Shown: in pieces, positions 1 through 5,295 of the stretch
Layout: each line of letters starts with the position of its first letter
Position numbering within the stretch: the stretch's first letter is position 1
From: an uncultured Eubacterium sp.
GTDB taxonomy: Bacteria > Bacillota > Clostridia > Peptostreptococcales > Anaerovoracaceae
Assembly: GCA_947367725.1 (NCBI GenBank)
Contig: CANBFZ010000073.1
Span: 1 to 8,013 of the forward strand
Direction of reading: 5' to 3'
DNA length: 8,013 bases
Position numbers and translations under genes: made by a program
The notes under the pieces: model-generated
The model's input: only the letters and a program-made list of their open reading frames with translations
The model's database searches: none
Told to the model about the DNA's origin: nothing

Positions 1-308
1 GATACATCCGCAAGCGTGGAATACCAGAGCACGCTTTCCACGTGATCTACCTGTTCCAGTTTTTTACAAAGGACTGCGACCTCTTTGTCTTCCATATCTT
101 CTACCACAATCAAAGAAAACGCGCCCTTTCCAAAATCTTTCAGCAGCGCCTCTTGTCCCTTTACCGTATCCATATCCTCCGGTAAATAATCTAGCATATC
201 GTAGTTGATCCTAGTTCCCAGCATCCCAAACAGGGAGGGAATCATCAAAAGCACTGCCACGGTTAAAATCAATATCCGGTGTTTTACCACCGCCTGTGAG
301 AAACGCAT
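1..308 (-). CDS. MMPL/RND-family exporter, N-terminal fragment (runs off left edge)
   Basis: About 102 N-terminal residues are visible; the gene continues beyond the window. The start is the ATG at 308-306, with a GGAGG ribosome binding site at 320-324. After a short basic tail there is one clear membrane helix (residues about 11-31), then a segment with NYDMLDYLPED at residues 35-45 and an extracytoplasmic domain start (SLIVVED, 65-71). A first helix followed by a 'D-x-x-D-Y-L-P' stretch is characteristic of bacterial MMPL/SSD-type RND transporters, which use the proton gradient to export lipids or drugs. It lies just after a TetR regulator in the same orientation but behind a terminator and with its own promoter, so it is probably the regulator's target. 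The substrate cannot be told from this fragment. Confidence 0.75.
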   Translation of the reverse strand, partial: MRFSQAVVKHRILILTVAVLLMIPSLFGMLGTRINYDMLDYLPEDMDTVKGQEALLKDFGKGAFSLIVVEDMEDKEVAVLCKKLEQVDHVESVLWYSTLADV

Positions 309-350
309 TTCTCTTCCTACCTCCTTTTTTCTTTCCCAAACATAGGCTCT

Positions 351-379
351 ATTCTAGCACAGCTTTTGCAGCAGAAAAA
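351..379 (-). promoter_or_regulatory. Extended -10 promoter for the MMPL exporter
   Basis: Read on the minus strand, TAGAAT (356-351) is preceded directly by TGC (359-357), an extended -10 motif. Seventeen bases further upstream is a poor -35 (TTTTTC, 379-374). It lies between the tetR terminator and the exporter start, about 43 bases before the ATG. An extended -10 with a weak -35 fits a promoter under repressor control, but no clear palindromic TetR operator overlaps the -10 itself. Confidence 0.45.
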
Positions 380-393
380 CAGACAAAAGAAAA

Positions 394-422
394 ACCCCTG
401 CCTAAAAACTAGGCAATGGGGT
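394..422 (-). terminator. Rho-independent terminator after tetR
   Basis: On the minus strand the stem is ACCCC-(AT bulge)-TGCCTA paired with TAGGCA-GGGGT around a five-base loop, followed by TTTTTCTTTT. It sits 36 bases past the tetR stop codon and separates the long rluA-lepB-smpB-tetR run from the exporter gene. The pairs are 394-398 with 418-422 and 399-404 with 410-415. Confidence 0.8.
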
Positions 423-458
423 CTTATTTGACTAACGATATGGTTTTATCTGCTGCAA

Positions 459-1019
459 TCAGGTACCCGCTGCACATCTAGTGAGCATTTCATCGGATAA
501 GCCGTGACACAAACGCATCAAATGATGAATCTCTCCCATGGCATCTTCTGGCAAGCCTTCTGTGAGCCACTGGATTGCCGCACCGAACAATTCAAATTTA
601 AAAAAACGGATCGCAATCTCTCTGTCCGCCGCGCTGACTTTGCTGTCTCCAAACACCGTATCCAAATACGTTCTCACCACATACGCACAGGCATCCAGCA
701 ACACTTTTTCGAACTGTTCCCGATTCATGGAATGAAAAATATGTAATACTGCTTTCTTGTTTGCCAGCGCAAAATCAAAGGCTTCGTTGATGCAGTCCTC
801 TAAAGAATCGATTTCCGGATATTTCTTTACCAGCGCGTCTGCAAGTTCCACCATAATCTCATCCATCAGCGCCGGAATATCCTGAAAGTGATAATAAAAT
901 GAATTTCGGTTAATTCCGCAATCCTCTACAATACTGCGCACGCTGATCTTATGCAGCGGTCTTTCGCTCAGCAATTTCAGAAAAGAGGCTTTTATCGCCT
1001 GTTTGGTAAAGCTTGGCAC
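459..1019 (-). CDS. TetR/AcrR-family transcriptional regulator
   Basis: A 186-residue protein begins TKQAIKASFLKLL. The helix-turn-helix lies at residues about 24-45 (KISVRSIVEDCGINRNSFYYHF), the standard TetR pattern with an aromatic Y-Y-H-F at the end of the recognition helix. The C-terminal half is helical and variable and would hold the ligand pocket and dimer face. I chose the GTG at 1019-1017: an AGAGGTGG at 1032-1025 sits 8 bases upstream. A possible upstream GTG at 1028-1026 lies inside that ribosome binding site. The chosen start is 2 bases after the smpB stop, so translation is probably coupled. Being last in a housekeeping operon, the regulator is likely made constitutively and represses the neighbouring MMPL exporter; that target is inference from position. 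Confidence 0.88.
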   Translation of the reverse strand: MPSFTKQAIKASFLKLLSERPLHKISVRSIVEDCGINRNSFYYHFQDIPALMDEIMVELADALVKKYPEIDSLEDCINEAFDFALANKKAVLHIFHSMNREQFEKVLLDACAYVVRTYLDTVFGDSKVSAADREIAIRFFKFELFGAAIQWLTEGLPEDAMGEIHHLMRLCHGLSDEMLTRCAAGT

Positions 1020-1021
1020 AG

Positions 1022-1486
1022 TTACCACCTCTGTTTCATCGCATGGTCGATTTTACGCGCTGCATCTTTCTTTGCCATATCATCCCGCTTATCGTAATTT
1101 TTCTTCCCTCGTGCGACAGCAAGTTCCATCTTCGCCCGTCCATCTTCGTTGATATACAGGTTTAACGGGATCAGTGTCAACCCTTTCAGCGTGGTGTAAC
1201 CGATCAGCTTTCTGATTTCCTGCTTATGTAAGAGGAGTTTTTTCGGACGCAGCGGTTCCGTATTGAAACGATTTCCCTGTTCATAGGGACTGATGTTCAT
1301 CCCGTACACCACCATTTCGCCTCTTTCGATTTTGGCATAGCTTTCCTTGATGCTGACTTTGCCTGCCCGGATCGACTTGATCTCTGTGCCCGTCAACACA
1401 ATGCCTGCCTCATACACTTCCTCTATAAAATAATCGTGGCGTGCTTTTTTGTTGTTCGCCACCATCTTTTTCTGTCTCTTTACCAT
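1022..1486 (-). CDS. smpB: SsrA (tmRNA)-binding protein SmpB
   Basis: A 154-residue protein of normal SmpB length. SmpB binds the tRNA-like domain of tmRNA and brings it to stalled ribosomes for trans-translation. Family landmarks: [13 protein letters not shown] (11-23), [13 protein letters not shown] (30-42), SPYEQGN (66-72), the tmRNA-binding barrel, and the basic C-terminal tail [10 protein letters not shown] followed by an Ala/Lys/Arg-rich stretch (127-154), which occupies the decoding centre. The start is the ATG at 1486, with AAGGTG about 8 bases upstream. It overlaps the end of the preceding signal peptidase gene by 7 bases, implying coupling. No tmRNA gene is visible in this window. 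Confidence 0.97.
   Translation of the reverse strand: MVKRQKKMVANNKKARHDYFIEEVYEAGIVLTGTEIKSIRAGKVSIKESYAKIERGEMVVYGMNISPYEQGNRFNTEPLRPKKLLLHKQEIRKLIGYTTLKGLTLIPLNLYINEDGRAKMELAVARGKKNYDKRDDMAKKDAARKIDHAMKQRW
1025..1032 (-). promoter_or_regulatory. Ribosome binding site that fixes the tetR start
   Basis: AGAGGTGG on the minus strand overlaps the last codons of smpB. Its spacing is 8 bases to the GTG at 1019, but it covers the alternative GTG at 1028. This favours the shorter 186-residue TetR product. Confidence 0.6.
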
Positions 1487-1974
1487 GTAAAAATCACCTT
1501 TCCCAGTAACTTCTCCTCATCTACCATCCCCACCGTTTCATTGCGGCTGTCAGTACTGGCGGCTCGATTATCGCCCAGTACAAAAACCGTCCCTTCGGGG
1601 ACTTCTACTTCGTCCATTTCCCCGCTGATACCCTGCGTAAATACATAGGGTTCCGCAAGGACTTTGCCATTGACATAGACCAGCCCGCTGGTAATCATTA
1701 CTGTATCCCCTGCTGTACCGACGACTCGTTTCAAGCTGACGCTGCCCTCTCCAGAGGCCGTATACACCCAGTTTTCGATCAGCACCACATCACCGGACTG
1801 AAATTCTGCATCCCCTGAAAATGCTTGCTTGCGCACAAGCACATGCTGCCCCTCCTCATAAGACGGCAGCATGCCGTGATCGGTCACTTCTGTAATCTGA
1901 AAACACATAGACAGCAGAAGACCTGCAGATACGCCCAAAACGGCGGCAAACAAAAAGACGAAGGCTTTTTTCAT
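1480..1974 (-). CDS. Signal peptidase I paralogue lacking the catalytic serine (probable pseudoenzyme)
   Basis: A 164-residue member of the type I signal peptidase (S26A) family with one N-terminal membrane helix (residues about 4-25). Family boxes are present: GDVVLIE (61-67), [10 protein letters not shown] (81-90) with the general-base lysine at 82, and GDNR plus STDSR (134-144). At the nucleophile box, however, the residues are DHGMLP (32-37) where the two neighbouring copies have S-M-E-P: the serine is glycine, encoded GGC around 1873-1875. The protein also stops soon after GKVIF, without the R-V-x-P-F tail of its neighbours. The reading frame is intact, it starts directly after the previous stop (TAA-ATG), and a GGAG lies about 10 bases upstream, so it appears to be expressed. 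By family knowledge it should not cleave signal peptides; a chaperone, substrate-binding or complex-partner role is inference. A precedent is the inactive SpsA next to SpsB in staphylococci. Confidence 0.85.
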   Translation of the reverse strand: MKKAFVFLFAAVLGVSAGLLLSMCFQITEVTDHGMLPSYEEGQHVLVRKQAFSGDAEFQSGDVVLIENWVYTASGEGSVSLKRVVGTAGDTVMITSGLVYVNGKVLAEPYVFTQGISGEMDEVEVPEGTVFVLGDNRAASTDSRNETVGMVDEEKLLGKVIFTW

Positions 1975-2550
1975 TTATTGTGTACTCCCAATCATTCCGA
2001 ATTTATGAAACGGAAAAACTCTGAATACCACCTTTCCGACAATCTTGTCTTTCTCCACAAAACCGACTTCCAAAAACCGGCTGTCCGTGCTGTGCAGTCT
2101 GTTGTCACCCATGCAGAAATAATTTTCTTCCGGTACAACTACAGGTCCTACATCGCCGTTGGTCACACCGTCTTTGACATAGCGTTCTTTCAGTTCTTCT
2201 CCGTTTATGTACACTTTGCCGCCTGTAACCGTGATCACATCGCCAGGCACGCCGACTACACGTTTAATCAGCTTTTTCAAACCGCCCCGATTTTCATCTC
2301 TGAGTCTGGACTGAAACACGATGACGTCCCCTCTAGAAGGTTCTCTATCTCCAGCATAGGCCTGCTTGTGAATCAGCAGATAATCCTGATGAGTAAAGCC
2401 CGGTTCCATCGACCTTCCATACACTGCAGTCGGGATGACAAACTGAATGACGATAAACGCTGCCGCCCCTGCTGATAAGAAGGATTTCAGCCAGTCAATC
2501 CGATTTTCTCTGACTCGCTCTTTTCTGCGCTGTTTTCTTGTTTTTCTCAT
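1975..2550 (-). CDS. lepB: Signal peptidase I (second copy in tandem)
   Basis: A 191-residue membrane-anchored serine protease that removes signal peptides from exported proteins on the outer face of the membrane. A very basic N-terminus (residues 1-19) precedes one membrane helix (about 22-40). All catalytic boxes are intact: GRSMEP with nucleophile Ser47, GDVIVFQ (74-80), LIKRVVGVPGD with Lys96, and GDNR (148-151) with STDSR following. The R-V-F-P-F tail is present. The start is the ATG at 2550, with a modest AGG about 8 bases upstream; the gap from the preceding signal peptidase gene is 18 bases. It is a diverged tandem duplicate of its neighbours rather than a recent copy, as many positions differ outside the boxes. 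Confidence 0.96.
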   Translation of the reverse strand: MRKTRKQRRKERVRENRIDWLKSFLSAGAAAFIVIQFVIPTAVYGRSMEPGFTHQDYLLIHKQAYAGDREPSRGDVIVFQSRLRDENRGGLKKLIKRVVGVPGDVITVTGGKVYINGEELKERYVKDGVTNGDVGPVVVPEENYFCMGDNRLHSTDSRFLEVGFVEKDKIVGKVVFRVFPFHKFGMIGSTQ

Positions 2551-2568
2551 TGCTCTGTCCTGCCTTGT

Positions 2569-3099
2569 TTATTCCTCGTACGGATTCTCAATCAGCCCGA
2601 ACTCGCCGAACGGATACACTCTTAAAACAACTTTTCCGATGATATCTTCTACCTTGATGCATCCTACACTGTCATCTCTGCTGTCAACACTGACGCGTCG
2701 ATTATCTCCCATGCAGAACACCTGCCCTGCAGGGACAACCAGCCGTTTTACCTCTCCGGTCGTAAAACCTTCTTTCGTGTAGTTCTCTTCCAGCAGCTGA
2801 TCGTCAATATATACCTGTCCGTCTACGATATCAATGGTTTCTCCCGGCAGACCGATGATTCGCTTAATCAGCATCTTTTCTTCGCCATTTTCCTGCACCA
2901 AATCAGAGTGCACCACGACGACGTCACCTCTTGCAGGCTCTCCAAAGAGACGATAAGACTGTTTGCTGACAAAGAGATAGTCATTTTCATAAAAGTTCGG
3001 CTCCATGGAACTCTGTTTCACAATCGTTGGTTTAATAAACTGTATGACAATCAGTGCGATCACCACTGCAAATAAGATATCCTTGATCCATTCTTTCAT
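2569..3099 (-). CDS. lepB: Signal peptidase I (first copy in tandem)
   Basis: A 176-residue type I signal peptidase. The N-terminal membrane helix spans residues about 7-22. Boxes: KQSSMEP with nucleophile Ser31, RGDVVVVH (57-64), LIKRIIGLPGE with general-base Lys79, and GDNR (131-134) with SVDSR after it, ending in RVYPF and an acidic tail. I chose the ATG at 3099-3097, which has AGAGGGG at 3117-3111, 11 bases upstream, and gives a protein beginning MKEWIKD. The in-frame ATG at 3123 and TTG at 3132 would add 8 or 11 polar residues and have no good ribosome binding site; the TTG would overlap the pseudouridine synthase gene by 17 bases. It is the first of three signal peptidase genes in the operon. 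Confidence 0.93.
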   Translation of the reverse strand: MKEWIKDILFAVVIALIVIQFIKPTIVKQSSMEPNFYENDYLFVSKQSYRLFGEPARGDVVVVHSDLVQENGEEKMLIKRIIGLPGETIDIVDGQVYIDDQLLEENYTKEGFTTGEVKRLVVPAGQVFCMGDNRRVSVDSRDDSVGCIKVEDIIGKVVLRVYPFGEFGLIENPYEE

Positions 3100-3110
3100 T
3101 TTCTCTTGTT

Positions 3111-3117
3111 CCCCTCT
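3111..3117 (-). promoter_or_regulatory. Ribosome binding site of the first lepB
   Basis: AGAGGGG on the minus strand, 11 bases before the ATG at 3099. It lies downstream of the alternative ATG at 3123 and so argues against that longer start. Confidence 0.5.
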
Positions 3118-4102
3118 ATTCATCTTGTTCAAAAATCTTTGCTTTTATTCTTGCAAAATCCGCAGGCAGCTCTGCTGTCACAGTCAGATTGCAAAGTGTC
3201 GAAAGCGTTCCTGTCACATCTCCAAAGCACAGCCTGTACGCGTGCAGCAGCTGGTTCGTGATGCCAAACGCATGTTTCACTGCGGCATTGACCTGCGGCA
3301 TCCCGTATTTGGCGTCACCGATAATCGGATACCCCGCTTTTGCCAGATGGGCTCTGATCTGATGGGTTCTGCCAGTCAAAATTTCGACCTCTGCCAGCGT
3401 ATAATCTCTGCCGCCGTATCTGCCAAAACAGATTGGCTTTGCAATGGTTTCCATCTCCCGACCTGCTTCGGTCTGTGAAACCACAGTGACACGGTTGGAT
3501 GCGGCATCCTTCGTCATCTTGTCTTTTAAATGCAGCGGTTCTGTCATTCTGCCGCTGACGATGGTCAGATAAAACTTGCGGATTTTGTCTCTCTCTCGAA
3601 TCATCTGATTCAGCGCCTGCAGCGCAGGTCCGCTCTTGCCAAACAGCACAAGTCCGGTGGTATTTCTGTCCAGCCGGTTCACTGGCGCCGGTGTAAAACT
3701 CCGTTCCAACCGCGGCTGGTAGTCTCCTTTTTCAATGAGATAATCCACCACTTGGTTTGCCAGATGATTCTTTTTCTCACTGCCGTCTCCATGGGTCAAA
3801 AGACCAAAGGGTTTGACTGCCGCTACAATCAGTTCGTCCTCATATGCAATAGAAAACTGCCGTTTGGTGCCGCCTGGCTTCCGTTCTCTGCGAAATGCTG
3901 CCAAATCCGCATCACTTACATAGAGGGTCACTTCATCGCCCAGATGCAGTATGGTGTTTTCTTTGGCACGCTTGCCATTCACCTTCACATCTTTGCGAAT
4001 GGTTTTATATATAAAACGCAACGGCGCCTTTTCCAGATATTTCCTAAGGAACTTGTCCAATCGCTGTTCCTGTTCGTTTTTTCCGATTTCAACCTTAATC
4101 AT
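3116..4102 (-). CDS. RluA-family 23S rRNA/tRNA pseudouridine synthase with S4 domain
   Basis: A 328-residue enzyme that converts specific uridines in RNA to pseudouridine. An N-terminal S4-like RNA-binding domain (residues about 12-62, containing RLDKFLRKYL and the KVNGKRAKEN turn) precedes the catalytic domain. The catalytic aspartate is Asp145 in NRLDRNTTGLVLFGKS, where the usual first residue of this motif is H rather than N. GRTHQIRAHL (244-253) and GYPIIGDAKYG (257-267) are further family signatures. The architecture fits the RluC/RluD branch, but the target uridine cannot be assigned from sequence alone. It is first in the operon with three signal peptidase genes, smpB and tetR. The ATG at 4102 lies only 7 bases after a TATAAT, so the mRNA is probably leaderless or nearly so. 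Confidence 0.95.
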   Translation of the reverse strand: MIKVEIGKNEQEQRLDKFLRKYLEKAPLRFIYKTIRKDVKVNGKRAKENTILHLGDEVTLYVSDADLAAFRRERKPGGTKRQFSIAYEDELIVAAVKPFGLLTHGDGSEKKNHLANQVVDYLIEKGDYQPRLERSFTPAPVNRLDRNTTGLVLFGKSGPALQALNQMIRERDKIRKFYLTIVSGRMTEPLHLKDKMTKDAASNRVTVVSQTEAGREMETIAKPICFGRYGGRDYTLAEVEILTGRTHQIRAHLAKAGYPIIGDAKYGMPQVNAAVKHAFGITNQLLHAYRLCFGDVTGTLSTLCNLTVTAELPADFARIKAKIFEQDE

Positions 4103-4109
4103 ACCCTTT

Positions 4110-4138
4110 ATTATACAACATCCCGCACTTTAAAGCAA
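4110..4138 (-). promoter_or_regulatory. Promoter of the rluA-lepB-lepB-lepB*-smpB-tetR operon
   Basis: On the minus strand a perfect TATAAT (4115-4110) follows, with a 17-base spacer, a weak -35 TTGCTT (4138-4133). Only 7 bases separate the -10 from the ATG at 4102, so transcription should begin at or within a base or two of the start codon. Confidence 0.6.
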
Positions 4139-4145
4139 AATGTAT

Positions 4146-4174
4146 TTGTCCTTTTGGGAAAAGTATGTTAAATT
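4146..4174 (+). promoter_or_regulatory. Divergent promoter for the small LysM-like membrane protein
   Basis: TTGTCC (4146-4151), a 17-base spacer and TAAATT (4169-4174), preceded by TGT (4166-4168), giving an extended -10. The predicted RNA start near 4181 leaves a leader of about 28 bases that holds the ribosome binding site AGGGG at 4197-4201. It stands back to back with the operon promoter on the other strand. Confidence 0.5.
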
Positions 4175-4208
4175 ATATATGACGAAAAAAGACGAAAGGG
4201 GAACTTTT

Positions 4209-4640
4209 ATGAAAAACCTAAAAGATTTTTTCTACGACAAGAATGATATTATCATTGCACTTGCAATATTAGTGATAGCCGCCCTGCTCATCATTTGGCG
4301 CATGGACGTCATCATGGATTATCCCAAAACCTTGGCAGAGGAAACCGGCACCATCAATACCACAGAGCCAGAAGCCGTTGACGGCGAAGAACCTGCAGCG
4401 CCTGCCGGCGCACTCTGGACCGGCGGTGCTTTAACCAGAAACGTTACAGTCACCGTACAAGGCGGCAGTGCGACTGCTGCTGTGCAGAGCCTCATCGATG
4501 CAGACCTGTTCGAGTCCTACGCACAGTTTCAGCAGATCTGCGATGACGCCGGGTACAAACCGGAGCACATTAAGGCAACCACCTTTACGTTCTCTGCCGG
4601 CAGTACCCGTACTGACATCGCCAGAATGGTTACAGAGTAA
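4209..4640 (+). CDS. Small single-pass membrane protein with an MltG/YceG LysM-like domain only
   Basis: 143 residues. The start is the ATG at 4209, seven bases after AGGGG. The frame is open further upstream to an ATG at 4140, but that lies ahead of the promoter. Residues about 13-30 (IIIALAILVIAALLIIW) form one membrane helix behind a charged cytoplasmic tail. An acidic, Pro/Ala-rich linker follows (residues about 44-68). The C-terminal half (about 75-143) runs VTVTVQGGSATAAVQSLIDA, then a DLF-x-S-x-x-F stretch, and ends IKATTFTFSAGSTRTDIARM. This spacing matches the LysM-like N-terminal subdomain of endolytic transglycosylase MltG (pattern: strand-G-helix, 'G-hydrophobic-hydrophobic-x-S', then 'I-K-A-G-T-y-x-hydrophobic-x-x-G'). 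The catalytic YceG domain that normally follows is absent. A role in binding peptidoglycan outside the membrane is inference. Confidence 0.78.
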   Translation: MKNLKDFFYDKNDIIIALAILVIAALLIIWRMDVIMDYPKTLAEETGTINTTEPEAVDGEEPAAPAGALWTGGALTRNVTVTVQGGSATAAVQSLIDADLFESYAQFQQICDDAGYKPEHIKATTFTFSAGSTRTDIARMVTE

Positions 4641-4670
4641 CCGCTGCATCAAGCAGTCTTTTGTTTCGTA

Positions 4671-4937
4671 CTACTTTTTTAAAAGCTCGATGATTTTCGT
4701 CAATCGGGCTTTTTGTTCTTGATTCATCATTGGCATCAAACTCTGTACTGCTGCCAGCTGCTTTTCATAAGGTACGTTGGCCGCAGTCAGTTTATCTTTG
4801 ATTTTCATAATCTCCGATACGATTTCCGCATCGCTTTTCTGCTCGTAGGATTTGACTTTTGCCACCGTACTTTTTTTATCGGCAGAAAGTCCCAGCTGTC
4901 CTGCCAGATTCTGAATGATCTTATCGTCTAATTGCAT
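4671..4937 (-). CDS. Small helical protein of unknown function (88 aa)
   Basis: I do not recognise the family with certainty. The start is the ATG at 4937-4935, with AAAGGA 9 bases upstream; a GTG at 4943 is in frame but only 3 bases from that site. The protein begins MQLDDKIIQNLAGQLGLSAD and is soluble, with no membrane helix or signal. It appears as three or four amphipathic helices: residues about 4-16, 20-48 (rich in K, E, S and D), 52-66, and 67-88 ending LTKIIELLKK. The region around residues 34-48 (DAEIVSEIMKIKDKL) and the M-x-x-M-N-Q-E-Q-K-A-R-L turn look like a compact helical bundle. It diverges from the 78-residue gene across an 84-base gap and converges with the LysM-like gene. 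Shared regulation with its divergent neighbour is possible. Confidence 0.75.
   Translation of the reverse strand: MQLDDKIIQNLAGQLGLSADKKSTVAKVKSYEQKSDAEIVSEIMKIKDKLTAANVPYEKQLAAVQSLMPMMNQEQKARLTKIIELLKK
4681..4714 (+). terminator. Probable terminator embedded in the 3' end of the convergent gene
   Basis: AAAAGCTCGAT (4681-4691) pairs with ATCGGGCTTTT (4703-4713) with one G-T wobble, extended by GA/TC around a TTTTCG loop; a further T run starts the downstream side. It lies 41 bases after the stop of the membrane protein gene, inside the last codons of the opposite-strand 88-residue gene. On the minus strand it also ends in CTTTTAAAAAAG, so it may work both ways. Confidence 0.5.
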
Positions 4938-5021
4938 GAACACACATCCTTTCCATTACACTATATGCACAAAATGCGCCGGTATTTCATAATATGATAT
5001 AGAAATTACGGAGGTGACAAT

Positions 5022-5258
5022 ATGGCAAAGAACCCGATCCCCATTCTGGTGGTCTTATTACTTCTGAAAAACAAAAACGGCGGCGCCGGTCTGCGTCCGC
5101 CAGTGCTGAACACCTTGGAACTGGAATCCATGCTGGATAACGCCCACTCCATGATACATACCATTGAAAAGCTGGGAAGCCTGGCGCAGGTCGGCGCAGG
5201 CGCATCCCTTCCCGACATGAAAAAAATGATGGAAATCGTTGAAAAAATACCGCTTTAG
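5022..5258 (+). CDS. Small protein of unknown function with hydrophobic N-terminus (78 aa)
   Basis: Not recognised with certainty. A textbook ribosome binding site (GGAGGTGA at 5010-5017) sits a few bases before the ATG, which strongly supports expression. The protein starts MAKNPIPILVVLLLLKNKNG: a hydrophobic stretch of about 10-11 residues, too short for a standard membrane helix, ending in a K-N-K-N-G-G motif. A Gly/Pro-rich turn follows, then two amphipathic helices (about residues 32-50 and 64-78, the latter MKKMMEIVEKIP). It resembles the many clostridial small proteins with a short poly-Leu N-terminus and Met-rich C-terminal helices, a loose likeness only. The -35/-10 promoter of the aldolase gene overlaps its last codons. 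The reverse-strand reading of the same stretch has no comparable start signal. Confidence 0.75.
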   Translation: MAKNPIPILVVLLLLKNKNGGAGLRPPVLNTLELESMLDNAHSMIHTIEKLGSLAQVGAGASLPDMKKMMEIVEKIPL

Positions 5259-5266
5259 TGTATAAT
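5239..5266 (+). promoter_or_regulatory. Promoter of the aldolase gene
   Basis: TTGAAA (5239-5244), a 16-base spacer and a perfect TATAAT (5261-5266). The -35 and most of the spacer lie inside the last codons of the 78-residue gene. The predicted RNA start near 5273 gives a leader of about 23 bases containing GGAGGAGG (5282-5289). Confidence 0.75.
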
Positions 5267-5295
5267 AGACATATACATGTTGGAGGAGGTATGAT

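Noticed and set aside
1022..1486. A tmRNA (ssrA) gene next to smpB
   Set aside because: I looked for the tRNA-like ends and an encoded Ala-rich tag near smpB; flanking bases are fully occupied by the signal peptidase and tetR genes.
1480..1974. Reading the third signal peptidase copy as a decayed pseudogene
   Set aside because: The frame is intact, the start is coupled to the preceding stop, smpB overlaps its end, and most family boxes are kept; only the nucleophile is lost, so an inactive but maintained protein fits better.
1480..1974. Lipoprotein signal (lipobox) at residues 20-24 of the third copy
   Set aside because: The residues before Cys24 are L-S-M; methionine directly before the cysteine does not fit the Gly/Ala/Ser required of a lipobox, so the stretch is better read as a membrane anchor.
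1825..2475. A 216-codon open frame on the plus strand across the signal peptidase genes
   Set aside because: It is antisense to two clearly conserved signal peptidase genes, has no ribosome binding site, and its protein shows no recognisable domain; it is a by-product of codon use on the other strand.
3530..4171. A 213-codon open frame on the plus strand
   Set aside because: It lies opposite the pseudouridine synthase catalytic and S4 domains and crosses both divergent promoters; no start signals and a composition typical of antisense frames.
4140..4208. Extended N-terminus (ATG at 4140) for the LysM-like membrane protein
   Set aside because: It would place the start upstream of the best promoter (4146-4174) with no ribosome binding site, whereas the ATG at 4209 has AGGGG at 7 bases.
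4938..5021. Strong divergent promoters for the two small unknown genes
   Set aside because: TATAGT on the minus strand and TATGAT on the plus strand could be -10 boxes, but neither has a credible -35 at 16-18 bases, so I did not list them.
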